NCBI GenBank assembly: GCA_948470755.1
Contig: CAOKPU010000007.1
Location: 1-64,000, forward strand
DNA: 64,000 nt
Reading direction: 5' to 3'
Origin: an uncultured Lachnospiraceae bacterium
GTDB lineage: Bacteria > Bacillota > Clostridia > Lachnospirales > Lachnospiraceae
This document shows positions 16,521 to 25,037 of the stretch, piece by piece. The position numbers and the translations under genes were made by a program. The stretch's first letter is position 1. The number at the start of each line of letters is the position of its first letter. The notes under the pieces are model-generated. The model worked only from the letters and a program-made list of their open reading frames with translations, had not been told where the DNA came from and did not search any database.

Positions 16521-17948
16521 ATGAAAAAGAAAACGATATCTGTTTTACTGGCTGCAGCCATGGTAATCGGGACATTTGCCGGCTGTGGTTCGGCGCCTGC
16601 AGAACAGCCCGCAGCGCCTGCTGAAGAAGCGGCTCCTGCGGAAGAAGAGGCAGCTCCAGCAGAGGAAGCGGCTCCTGCGGAAGAAGAGGCGGCTCCGGAA
16701 GAAGCAGCGGCTCCTGCATTGGAAGGGACTGTAAAAGTAGCTGCATTTGAAGGCGGATACGGCGCTGATATGTGGACGGAGGTGTGTGCGGCATTTGAGG
16801 CATCCCACCCTGGAGTAACAGTGGAACTTACTGTTGACAAGAAAATCGAAGATGTTATCACGCCTGGCATGAAAGCCGGCGATTATCCGGATGTCATCCA
16901 TTGTGCAACAGGCCGTGAAGCCGGCTTGACAGAGACTCTTACAAAAGAAAAAGGGCTGCTTCCTTTGACGGATGTTATGGAAATGACAGTCCCTGGCGAA
17001 GATGTAAAAGTAAAAGATAAGATTGTCCCTGGTTTCCTTGATACTTTGGCAACCAACCCTTACGGGGACGGCGTAACATATTATGCTCCAATGTTCTATG
17101 GTCCCTGCGGGCTTTTCTATGATGCGGGCCTGTTGGAAGAAAAAGGCTGGACGCTTCCTACCACATGGGATGAGATGTGGAAATTAGGCGAGACGGCAAA
17201 AGCGGAAGGCATCTCTTTATTTACATATCCTACAACGGGATACTTTGATGCATTTATGTATGCGCTGTTATCTTCTGCAGGCGGTCCGGCTTTCTTTGAT
17301 GAGTGCATGACATATGGCGAAGGCGTATGGGAATCCGAAGACGCAAGGAAAGTATTTGATATTGTAGCAAAACTTGCTGAGTACACAGAACCTACAACAG
17401 TAGCAAATGCAAACAATGAAAGCTTTACGAAGAACCAGCAGTTGATCTTGGATGACAAAGCAATCTTCTGCCCGAACGGCACATGGCTTCCGGGCGAGAT
17501 GGCGGATGCTCCAAGAGGCGAGAACTTCAAATGGGGCTTTACAGCAATCCCGGCAGTAAATGCAGGCGGTGCAGGATGTTCCTTCTGCTGGTTTGAGCAG
17601 ATGTGGATTCCGGCAGCGGCAGAGAATCAGGATCTTGCAAAAGAATTCGTAGCATATATGTATTCCGATGAAGCAGCAGCAATCTTTGCAGGCTCCAATG
17701 CAATTCAGCCTATCGTTGGTATCGGTGAAAGCCTGGAAGGCGACAACAAATTGTTCTATAGCGTATATGATACAGGCGCTACTGCAGTTATGGGCGGTTT
17801 CGCAGCTACAGCTCCGGTAGAAGGCACGACAATGGCGGATGCTTTGTTTGAAACTGTAAACAGTATCGTAAGCGGCGACAAGACTGTAGATGAATGGATC
17901 GCAGCAGTTTCGGAAGTAAGCGATAAATATAGGGCGGCTATGGAATAA
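16521..17948 (+). CDS. Sugar ABC transporter substrate-binding lipoprotein
   Basis: A 475-residue extracytoplasmic binding protein (family 1, CUT1 type). Residues 1-20 are a lipoprotein signal with lipobox TFAGC. A low-complexity Ala/Pro/Glu linker (about 23-65, repeated PAEEEAAPAEEA) leads to the binding domain, which shows FEASHPGVTVEL and ends in WIAAVSEVSDKYRAAME. In this locus galacto-N-biose and lacto-N-biose are the probable ligands. ATG 16521 follows AAAGGAGG; an upstream in-frame ATG at 16458 has no SD and would hide the signal peptide. Confidence 0.92.
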   Translation: MKKKTISVLLAAAMVIGTFAGCGSAPAEQPAAPAEEAAPAEEEAAPAEEAAPAEEEAAPEEAAAPALEGTVKVAAFEGGYGADMWTEVCAAFEASHPGVTVELTVDKKIEDVITPGMKAGDYPDVIHCATGREAGLTETLTKEKGLLPLTDVMEMTVPGEDVKVKDKIVPGFLDTLATNPYGDGVTYYAPMFYGPCGLFYDAGLLEEKGWTLPTTWDEMWKLGETAKAEGISLFTYPTTGYFDAFMYALLSSAGGPAFFDECMTYGEGVWESEDARKVFDIVAKLAEYTEPTTVANANNESFTKNQQLILDDKAIFCPNGTWLPGEMADAPRGENFKWGFTAIPAVNAGGAGCSFCWFEQMWIPAAAENQDLAKEFVAYMYSDEAAAIFAGSNAIQPIVGIGESLEGDNKLFYSVYDTGATAVMGGFAATAPVEGTTMADALFETVNSIVSGDKTVDEWIAAVSEVSDKYRAAME

Positions 17949-17990
17949 ATCAAAAACCCGTGATCTGCGGGAATAAAAAGGTTTAAGCAT

Positions 17991-18023
17991 GGGACATGCA
18001 CGGAATAATCCCCGGCATGTCCC
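17991..18023 (+). other. Intra-operon hairpin after the binding-protein gene
   Basis: GGGACATGC (17991-17999) pairs with GCATGTCCC (18015-18023), followed by AATTTTATC. There is no full T-run. Such hairpins often stabilise the abundant binding-protein mRNA relative to the permease part. Confidence 0.6.
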
Positions 18024-18058
18024 AATTTTATCAAATACGGAACAGAATGGAGGTCATT

Positions 18059-18952
18059 ATGAAGAACACGAAAGCAAAGAAGGCGTTTATTGTTACCTGC
18101 GTTACGCCGGCAACATTGTTGTTCGTTATTTTTATGATTATTCCGACAATTAAAGTATTTAATATGTCATTGTATAAATGGGGCGGTTTTTCTAATACAA
18201 AGCAATTTGTAGGCTTGCAGAACTTTAAACTTCTAATGAGCGACAGTAATTTCTTCCGTTCCTTCCAGAATACCATATTATTGATTACTTTGGTAACGAT
18301 AGTGACAATGGCCTTTGCCCTTGTTTTTGCCGCTATCTTATCAAGGGAAAAGATTGTCGGGCAGGATTTCTTCAGGATTGTGTTTTACATCCCGAATATT
18401 TTATCGGTGGTAGTCATTTCCGCTATATTCTCAGCGATCTACGATCCGAATAATGGGCTTTTAAATAGTATTCTTTCCATATTCAGGGGAAAAGACGCCA
18501 CACCGGTTTTATGGATGGGCGATCAGAAGATCGTCATTTATTCTTTGGTTATTGCTATGATTTGGCAGGCCATTGGTTATTATATGGTTATGTATATGGC
18601 GAGTATGGCCAGTGTTCCGGAAAGTTTGTATGAATCGGCGAATTTGGAAGGTGCGGGGAGGATCCGCCAGTTTTTTGACATTACCCTTCCTCTGATCTGG
18701 ACGAATATCCGTACGACACTTACCTTTTTTGTTATCAGTTCCATTAACTTAAGCTTCCTTTTTGTAAAAGCGATGACGAATGGCGGGCCGGACGGGGCTA
18801 CGGAAGTATTCTTAAGCTATATGTATCAGCAGGCTTATACGAATTCCTCTTATGGTTATGGTATGGCGATCGGCGTGCTGGTATTTGCATTCTCCTTTGC
18901 GCTCTCTGCTGTCGTCAATGTGGCTACAAAGCGTGAACCGCTGGAATTCTAA
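18059..18952 (+). CDS. Sugar ABC transporter permease (MalF/UgpA type)
   Basis: A 297-residue inner-membrane permease with about six transmembrane segments (first at TPATLLFVIFMIIPTIKVF). The EAA loop near 205-225 (ESANLEGAGRIRQFFDITLPLI) contacts the ATPase. ATG 18059 follows GGAGGT. It is cotranscribed with the second permease, 9 bp downstream. No ATPase gene is present, which is usual for CUT1 systems that share an MsmX-type ATPase. Confidence 0.93.
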   Translation: MKNTKAKKAFIVTCVTPATLLFVIFMIIPTIKVFNMSLYKWGGFSNTKQFVGLQNFKLLMSDSNFFRSFQNTILLITLVTIVTMAFALVFAAILSREKIVGQDFFRIVFYIPNILSVVVISAIFSAIYDPNNGLLNSILSIFRGKDATPVLWMGDQKIVIYSLVIAMIWQAIGYYMVMYMASMASVPESLYESANLEGAGRIRQFFDITLPLIWTNIRTTLTFFVISSINLSFLFVKAMTNGGPDGATEVFLSYMYQQAYTNSSYGYGMAIGVLVFAFSFALSAVVNVATKREPLEF

Positions 18953-18961
18953 GGAGGTGGG

Positions 18962-19846
18962 ATGATGAATAATAAAAAATTTGCCGGAAATGATAAAGTA
19001 GTAAAAGTAGTGATATACATAGCATTGATTTTGTTGGCAATCAGCATCATTGTTCCTGTTGCTTGGGTGTTTATGGCTTCCGTAAAGGAGAATTCCGAAT
19101 TCTACGGCAATCCGTGGACGTTGCCGAAGGGATTGTACTTCCAGAATTTTTCCGATGCGTTTACAAAAGCAAGCATGGGTTCATATATGGTGAATTCCGT
19201 AATTGTTACGGCATTGGCGTTAGTCCTTTTACTGGTGATCGCCCTGCCGGCGGCTTATACTTTGGCCAGATATAAGTTTATGGGAAGCAAGCTTTTAAAC
19301 ATCCTGTTTATGGGGGGCCTGTTCATTAACGTAAACTATATTGTAGTGCCTATCTTCCTTATGCTGGTGGATGCGGACAAAGTATTGAAGTCATGGCTGG
19401 GGTCGGGGATTTTCCTGAATAATCTTTTTGTTACCGCATTGGTGTATGCATCGACGGCTTTGCCTTTTACCATATATCTTTTGTCGGGATTCTTTGTAAC
19501 GATTCCAAAAGATTATGAGGAAGCCGCTTTTGTGGATGGGAGCGGTTACTTCAGGACTATGATTACCATAATGATGCCGATGGCAAAGCCGAGTATTGTT
19601 ACGGTTATCCTTTTTAACTTCCTGTCGTTCTGGAATGAATATATTATATCCATGACATTGCTGACAAAGGAAAATAAGACTCTGCCGGTAGGCCTGATGC
19701 AGCTTATGCAGGCGCAGAAGGCGGCGGCAAATTATGGGCAGTTATACGCCGGTTTGGTTATTGTTATGCTGCCGACGCTGATTCTGTATATTATGGTGCA
19801 GAAGAAGCTTACCCAGGGTATGAGTTTAGGCGGCTTGAAAGGTTAA
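18962..19846 (+). CDS. Sugar ABC transporter permease (MalG/UgpE type)
   Basis: A 294-residue partner permease with six predicted membrane segments. The EAA loop near 190-210 reads EEAAFVDGSGYFRTMITIMMPMAKP. It follows the first permease by 9 bp and has AAGGAGGTG as SD. It ends in QGMSLGGLKG, a common C-terminus for this family. Confidence 0.93.
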   Translation: MMNNKKFAGNDKVVKVVIYIALILLAISIIVPVAWVFMASVKENSEFYGNPWTLPKGLYFQNFSDAFTKASMGSYMVNSVIVTALALVLLLVIALPAAYTLARYKFMGSKLLNILFMGGLFINVNYIVVPIFLMLVDADKVLKSWLGSGIFLNNLFVTALVYASTALPFTIYLLSGFFVTIPKDYEEAAFVDGSGYFRTMITIMMPMAKPSIVTVILFNFLSFWNEYIISMTLLTKENKTLPVGLMQLMQAQKAAANYGQLYAGLVIVMLPTLILYIMVQKKLTQGMSLGGLKG

Positions 19847-19873
19847 TGAGGCAGAAAGCAGGAGGAAGAAGAT

Positions 19874-20044
19874 ATGAATAAATGGACAAATATCATTATC
19901 AATATAGTAATATTTGTAGCAGCTATCGTGCTGATCTGCACACAGCAGAGAAATGTAGGGCCTACAGGCTTATTGCTTATGATTATCGGACTTGCCGGAA
20001 TTTTATTTTTACTTTACCGTTATAATAAACAGTATACGAAGTAG
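19874..20044 (+). CDS. Small two-helix membrane protein of the sugar operon
   Basis: A 56-residue protein. Two hydrophobic stretches (IIINIVIFVAAIVLIC and GLLLMIIGLAGILFLLY) are joined by a short polar turn (TQQRNVGPT), with a basic tail NKQYTK. AGGAGGAAG lies 6-7 nt before ATG, and the gene sits 27 bp after the permease, so it is very likely translated. Small proteins like this occur beside similar loci (I recall the name DUF6903, unverified). A role in assembling or tuning the transporter is a guess. Confidence 0.75.
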   Translation: MNKWTNIIINIVIFVAAIVLICTQQRNVGPTGLLLMIIGLAGILFLLYRYNKQYTK

Positions 20045-20046
20045 TC

Positions 20047-20108
20047 ATGCATAGGGGCGGTTCGGCTTTCCGCTGCGGTGAGCGGAAGGCTGGGCTGTAA
20101 CTATGCAT
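20047..20108 (+). other. Long closed stem-loop between the small protein gene and the phosphorylase
   Basis: ATGCATAG (20047-20054) pairs perfectly with CTATGCAT (20101-20108). Inside, GCTTTCCGCT pairs with AGCGGAAGGC around loop GCGGTG. The result is one extended hairpin with no T-run, ending 36 nt before the phosphorylase start. It may process or stabilise the operon mRNA. Confidence 0.6.
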
Positions 20109-20143
20109 ATTGTATTAGCCGGGATGTCGGCGAGGAGGAAAAT

Positions 20144-22300
20144 ATGAATATAACAGGAAGGCTGACATTGCCTACCGATGTGGATATGGTAGATGAAACG
20201 ATACGGTTAAAAAATCTGCTGGGGGCGGATGCCTTAAGGGATTGTGACGGGACAATGATGCCCAAAGAACTTTTATCCCAGGACGCAAAGAAATATGCTA
20301 CCTATTACACTACCAGAAAAGATAACGATTGGGCAAATGCAAATCCCGACGAGATACAGCAGGAATATCTGATTAGTGAAAGAGTGACGGCAAAAGATAC
20401 AAAACTTCGCATTCGGTTGATGAAGGGTTTCCATACGGAGCAGTTAAAAGTAAACAGTATGGACGATCCCAAAAGATGGTGGGAAGTCGTAGACAGGACG
20501 ACGGGGGAAGTGGTGCCGGCCGATCAATGGGAATATGATGAGACGACGGGGGAAGTGGAATTGGAAAGCGTAAAGTATCATCAATATACTGTCAGCTTTC
20601 TGGCTTTTCTGATCTGGGATCCGGTGCATATGTATAATTTTATTACAAATGACTGGAAGGATGCGCCTCATCAGTTGACTTATGATGTAAGGCAGCCTAA
20701 GACGCAAAAATATGTAAAAGAAAAGCTGAAAAAATGGTGTGAAGAAAACCCGGAAATTGATGTGGTGCGTTTTACGACGTTCTTTCATCAATTTACTCTT
20801 ACTTTTGATGAGAAAAAAAGGGAAAAATATGTGGAATGGTTTGGATATAGCGCCAGTGTCAGCCCCTATATCCTGGAGCAGTTTGAAAAATGGGCCGGGT
20901 ACAAATTCCGTCCGGAGTTTATTGTAGACCAGGGATATCACAATTCTATTTTCCGTGTACCCAGTAAAGAATTTAAGGATTTTATAGAATTTCAGCAGAT
21001 AGAAGTCAGCAAACTGGCAAAGGAAATGGTTGACATTGTGCATTCTTACGGAAAAGAAGCGATGATGTTTTTAGGGGATCACTGGATTGGGACAGAACCT
21101 TTTGGGAAATATTTTGCGAATATCGGTCTGGATGCGGTAGTGGGTTCTGTGGGCGATGGCGTTACATTACGTATGATTTCGGATATTGACGGCGTGAAAT
21201 ATACGGAAGGGAGACTGTTGCCTTATTTCTTCCCGGATGTCTTCTGCGAGGGAGGGGATCCCATCAGGGAGGCGCAGGAGAATTGGATGAAGGCAAGAAG
21301 GGCAATCCTTCGTTCGCCACTGGATCGTATCGGTTACGGCGGGTATTTGAAGCTGGCTTCCGAATGGCCGGGTTTTATTGAAGAGATACAGCATGTAGTC
21401 AGTGAGTTCCGTTTGATTCATGAAAATATGAAAGGTACAAAAGCCTATGTAGCCCCTTTCAAGGTTGCGATATTGAACTGCTGGGGGAATCTGAGGAGAT
21501 GGATGGCCAATCAGGTTCATCATGCGATCTGGCATAGGGAGATTTATTCTTATGTGGGAATCATTGAGTGCTTGAGTGGTATGCCCTTTGATGTGGAGTT
21601 TATTACTTTTGATGAGATCAGGGATGGCATTCCGGACGGCATTAAGGTGATCATCAATGCAGGAGATGCCTATACGGCCTTCAGCGGCGCGGAGAATTGG
21701 AAGGATGAAAAGGTCGTAACTGCCGTCCGGGAGTTTGTTGATAACGGGGGCGGTTTTATCGGAGTAGGCGAACCTTCCGCTTACCAGTTTGAGGGACGTT
21801 ATTTCCAGTTAAGCGATGTGATGGGCGTGGACAGGGAGATGGATTTTTCTCTTAGCGTTGATAAGTATAATGAATTAAATCAGGATCATTTTATTTTAGA
21901 AGATATCGAAGGGGAGATAGATTTTGGGGAAGGAATGAGCCGGATCTATGCCCAGGGGGAAAAATATCAGATCCTGAATATGGACGGGGAATACTGCCGT
22001 TTGGTAGTAAACGGATATGGGGAGGGACGAAGCGTTTATTTCTCCGGCCTGCCTTATTCCCCTCAGAACTGCCGTGTGCTTTTACGCGCTATTTATTATG
22101 CAGCCGGTATGGAAGAGGAAATGAAGAAATTCTATGTTACCAATGTGGATACGGAAGTGGCGGTATTTGAAAAGACAAATAAGATTGCGGTTATCAATAA
22201 TGCAAAGGAAGACAGATATACGGAACTTTATATCAATGGAAAAAAAGCCTGCAGCCTGGATTTAAAGGGAATGGAAATGCGCTGGGTGGATATACGGTGA
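20144..22300 (+). CDS. lnpA: 1,3-beta-galactosyl-N-acetylhexosamine phosphorylase (GH112)
   Basis: A 718-residue cytoplasmic phosphorylase. It splits galacto-N-biose and lacto-N-biose into galactose 1-phosphate and GalNAc or GlcNAc. Family blocks include RLTLPTDVDMVDET at the N-terminus, FFHQFTLTFDEKKREKYVEWFGY near 210, LGDHWIGTEPFGKYF near 310, and the GATase-like region FVDNGGGFIGVGEP near 535. Length matches GH112. ATG 20144 follows GAGGAGG; the frame stays open upstream through the hairpin. It is the last gene of the ABC operon, with a terminator behind. nahK would use the released HexNAc. Confidence 0.94.
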   Translation: MNITGRLTLPTDVDMVDETIRLKNLLGADALRDCDGTMMPKELLSQDAKKYATYYTTRKDNDWANANPDEIQQEYLISERVTAKDTKLRIRLMKGFHTEQLKVNSMDDPKRWWEVVDRTTGEVVPADQWEYDETTGEVELESVKYHQYTVSFLAFLIWDPVHMYNFITNDWKDAPHQLTYDVRQPKTQKYVKEKLKKWCEENPEIDVVRFTTFFHQFTLTFDEKKREKYVEWFGYSASVSPYILEQFEKWAGYKFRPEFIVDQGYHNSIFRVPSKEFKDFIEFQQIEVSKLAKEMVDIVHSYGKEAMMFLGDHWIGTEPFGKYFANIGLDAVVGSVGDGVTLRMISDIDGVKYTEGRLLPYFFPDVFCEGGDPIREAQENWMKARRAILRSPLDRIGYGGYLKLASEWPGFIEEIQHVVSEFRLIHENMKGTKAYVAPFKVAILNCWGNLRRWMANQVHHAIWHREIYSYVGIIECLSGMPFDVEFITFDEIRDGIPDGIKVIINAGDAYTAFSGAENWKDEKVVTAVREFVDNGGGFIGVGEPSAYQFEGRYFQLSDVMGVDREMDFSLSVDKYNELNQDHFILEDIEGEIDFGEGMSRIYAQGEKYQILNMDGEYCRLVVNGYGEGRSVYFSGLPYSPQNCRVLLRAIYYAAGMEEEMKKFYVTNVDTEVAVFEKTNKIAVINNAKEDRYTELYINGKKACSLDLKGMEMRWVDIR

Positions 22301-22328
22301 TGATCCATCAAAGATGACGCAGGCGGAT

Positions 22329-22375
22329 GCCCGTACCGGAAAGTGGGATAGCTTTCCGGCACGGGCTTTGTTTTG
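22329..22375 (+). terminator. Intrinsic terminator after the GNB/LNB operon
   Basis: GCCCGTACCGGAAAG (22329-22343) pairs with CTTTCCGGCACGGGC (22352-22366), followed by TTTGTTTTG. Element D starts at the next base. Confidence 0.85.
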
Positions 22376-22615
22376 TATCATAGGAAATTGCTTTGCAATT
22401 TCCTATGATACAAAAACCCTCCGGGAGGATGCGCACTGCGTGCAAAAGGAAAATGGCTGCTGTCGCAGCCGCGCTCCGGCGCGAGTGTGCGTCAGGACGC
22501 ACACTTTTTTACCTTATAGGAAATTCCGTCGTCAGACGGACATAAATTGACGAAGAACCGAAGGTTCTTCATGAAGTGTCGAAGACACTTTTTTATATCA
22601 TAGGATTCGGATGTG
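22376..22615 (+). repeat. Element D, copy 2 (long composite form)
   Basis: Seven hairpin modules in order: the 16-bp TATCATAGG stem (22376-22410); CCCTCC/GGGAGG (22418-22428); GGCTGC/GCAGCC (22455-22470); GTGTGCGTC/GACGCACAC with TTTTTT (22485-22510); CCGTC/GACGG; GAAGAACC/GGTTCTTC; and AAGTGTC/GACACTT with TTTTTT. It ends with TATATCATAGGATTCGG. It shares its first modules almost base for base with the copy at 36497. It contains no credible gene; minus-strand frames here are by-products of the repeat. Confidence 0.85.
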
Positions 22616-22649
22616 TGCAAAAGCCTTGTGGCCGTGAGCATAAACTCGC

Positions 22650-22678
22650 TTGCATACATTTATTTTTTATTTTATAAT
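22650..22678 (+). promoter_or_regulatory. Sigma-A promoter for the hydratase/amidase pair
   Basis: TTGCAT (22650-22655) and TATAAT (22673-22678) with the ideal 17-nt spacing. Confidence 0.8.
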
Positions 22679-22722
22679 GAAATCTGACAGTGGAAAGACA
22701 GGATTGGATAAGGAGGATGGGA

Positions 22723-25020
22723 ATGATTAAGTTGTATGACGGCGGCGTGTATCTTGTGAATGGAACGGATATCGTTCCGGACGGAAAAGAAGCGCAGGCG
22801 GCGATAAAGGAGAAAACCGGGAAAGTTGTCAGCAAAGAGGAAGCGGCAAAGGAAACAATTGCTTACCGTATTTTAGAAGGACATAATACTTCCGGCAATA
22901 TGGACAAGCTGAAAATAAAATTTGATAAACTGACCTCCCATGATATTACCTTTGTGGGGATCATACAGACGGCGCGGGCTTCAGGATTGGAGAAGTTCCC
23001 GGTTCCTTATGTGTTGACAAATTGTCATAATTCACTTTGTGCGGTGGGTGGCACGATCAATGAAGATGACCATATGTTTGGGCTTACTTGTGCGAAAAAA
23101 TATGGGGGCGTATATGTGCCTCCTCATCAGGCGGTTATCCATCAATATGCGAGAGAAATGTTGGCAGGAGGCGGGAGGATGATCCTGGGTTCGGATTCCC
23201 ATACCCGCTATGGGGCGCTTGGGACGATGGCGATGGGAGAAGGCGGCCCGGAACTGGTAAAACAGCTCTTGAATCAGACTTATGATATTAACATGCCGGA
23301 AGTGGTAGGGGTTTATCTGACAGGAGAGCCGGTAAAAGGGGTAGGCCCTCAGGACGTTGCTCTGGCAATTATTGGCGCAGTATTTGGCAACGGTTACGTG
23401 AAAAATAAAGTCATGGAATTTGTAGGGCCGGGTGTGGCTTCCCTGAGCGCTGATTTTAGGATAGGCATTGATGTTATGACGACGGAGACGACCTGCCTGT
23501 CTTCGATCTGGAAGACAGACAGGCAGATTGAAGAATTCTATGAGATTCATGGGAGGAAGGAAGAATATAAAGAACTGAATCCGGGTAAAGCGGCATATTA
23601 TGACGGCATGATTACCGTAGACCTTAGCAGTATTAAACCGATGATCGCAATGCCTTTCCATCCAAGCAATACTTATACGATCGAGGAATTAAACGCCAAC
23701 TTGGGTGAGATTCTGCATGATGTGGAGAAAAGGGCGGCGGTCAGCCTTGACGGGGCTGTGGACTTTAGCTTAAAGGATAAGGTGAGAAACGGGAAATTCT
23801 ATGTGGATCAAGGGATTATTGCAGGCTGTGCGGGCGGTGGGTTTGAAAACATCTGTGCGGCAGCGGATATTTTAAGAGGATCTTATATTGGTTCGGACGG
23901 ATTTACATTAAGCGTATATCCTGCTTCCATGCCGGTTTACATGGAATTGATAAAGAATGGATGCGCAGCGGCTTTGATGGAAACGGGCGCAGTGTTGAAA
24001 ACGGCATTCTGCGGGCCTTGCTTCGGTGCAGGGGATACGCCGGCAAACAATGCGTTCAGCATCCGGCATTCCACGAGGAACTTTCCGAACAGGGAAGGGT
24101 CTAAACTGCAGAATGGGCAGATATCATCCGTGGCGCTTATGGATGCGCGCTCCATTGCGGCTACCAGTGCGAATAAAGGGGTATTGACTCCGGCTACGGA
24201 TTTTGACGGGCCGATCGGGAAGTATCAATATCATTTTGATTCCAACATTTATGCAAACCGGGTATTTGATTCAAAGGGGGAAGCAGACCCTTCGACAGAG
24301 ATTCAGTTTGGCCCTAATATCAAAGACTGGCCGAGGATGTGCGGGCTGCCGGAGAACCTTGTACTTCAGGTGGTTTCTGAGATTCATGACCCGGTAACGA
24401 CGACGGATGAATTGATCCCGTCGGGGGAGACTTCTTCCTACCGTTCCAATCCGTTAGGCTTGGCAGAGTTTACGCTTTCCAGAAAAGACCCGGCTTACGT
24501 GGGCCGCGCGAAAGATATCCAGGCGGCGCAGAAAGCGGTAATGGAAGGGAAGTGTCCGTTAGAGATAAAACCGGAATTAAAAGAGGTGATGGAAGCCATC
24601 CACAAAATTTATCCCGAAGTGGGGAAAGGTAATGTGGGCTTTGGCTCTACGATATTTGCGGTAAAACCGGGCGACGGTTCGGCAAGGGAGCAGGCGGCTT
24701 CCTGCCAGAAAGTGCTTGGAGGCTGGGCAAATATTGCCAGCGAATATGCGACGAAAAGATACCGTTCCAACCTGATCAACTGGGGAATGCTTCCGTTCCT
24801 TATAGACGGGGATGACAAAAAACTTCCTTTCCGGAATCTGGATTACCTTTTCCTGCCGGGCATCAAGAAGGCGGTAGAGGATAAGGCGGATCATGTCAAG
24901 GCATATGTGGTGGGCGAAAAGGAGATGAAGGAATTTAATTTATCTTTAGGCGAACTGACGGATGAAGAACGCCAGATCATCTTAAAAGGATGCCTGATTA
25001 ATTATAATAGGGTTTCATAG
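22723..25020 (+). CDS. Aconitase-superfamily hydratase (YbhJ-like)
   Basis: A 765-residue Fe-S dehydratase of the aconitase superfamily. It has the [11 protein letters not shown] motif near residue 155, an [12 protein letters not shown] cysteine near 370 and the [14 protein letters not shown] cluster pair near 430, consistent with three cysteine ligands for a 4Fe-4S cluster. The C-terminal swivel domain runs from about 600. The sequence is closer to the uncharacterised YbhJ-type hydratases than to AcnA, so its substrate is unknown. ATG 22723 sits 6 nt after AGGAGG. The amidase gene follows after 17 bp. Confidence 0.85.
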   Translation: MIKLYDGGVYLVNGTDIVPDGKEAQAAIKEKTGKVVSKEEAAKETIAYRILEGHNTSGNMDKLKIKFDKLTSHDITFVGIIQTARASGLEKFPVPYVLTNCHNSLCAVGGTINEDDHMFGLTCAKKYGGVYVPPHQAVIHQYAREMLAGGGRMILGSDSHTRYGALGTMAMGEGGPELVKQLLNQTYDINMPEVVGVYLTGEPVKGVGPQDVALAIIGAVFGNGYVKNKVMEFVGPGVASLSADFRIGIDVMTTETTCLSSIWKTDRQIEEFYEIHGRKEEYKELNPGKAAYYDGMITVDLSSIKPMIAMPFHPSNTYTIEELNANLGEILHDVEKRAAVSLDGAVDFSLKDKVRNGKFYVDQGIIAGCAGGGFENICAAADILRGSYIGSDGFTLSVYPASMPVYMELIKNGCAAALMETGAVLKTAFCGPCFGAGDTPANNAFSIRHSTRNFPNREGSKLQNGQISSVALMDARSIAATSANKGVLTPATDFDGPIGKYQYHFDSNIYANRVFDSKGEADPSTEIQFGPNIKDWPRMCGLPENLVLQVVSEIHDPVTTTDELIPSGETSSYRSNPLGLAEFTLSRKDPAYVGRAKDIQAAQKAVMEGKCPLEIKPELKEVMEAIHKIYPEVGKGNVGFGSTIFAVKPGDGSAREQAASCQKVLGGWANIASEYATKRYRSNLINWGMLPFLIDGDDKKLPFRNLDYLFLPGIKKAVEDKADHVKAYVVGEKEMKEFNLSLGELTDEERQIILKGCLINYNRVS

Positions 25021-25037
25021 AAAGAGATAGGAGAAAA

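Noticed and set aside
22308..22550. Small minus-strand genes repeated at 6444, 22308 and 36330 with similar peptides
   Set aside because: The similarity follows the DNA repeat (element D) on both strands. The frames lack SD sites and cross terminator stems.
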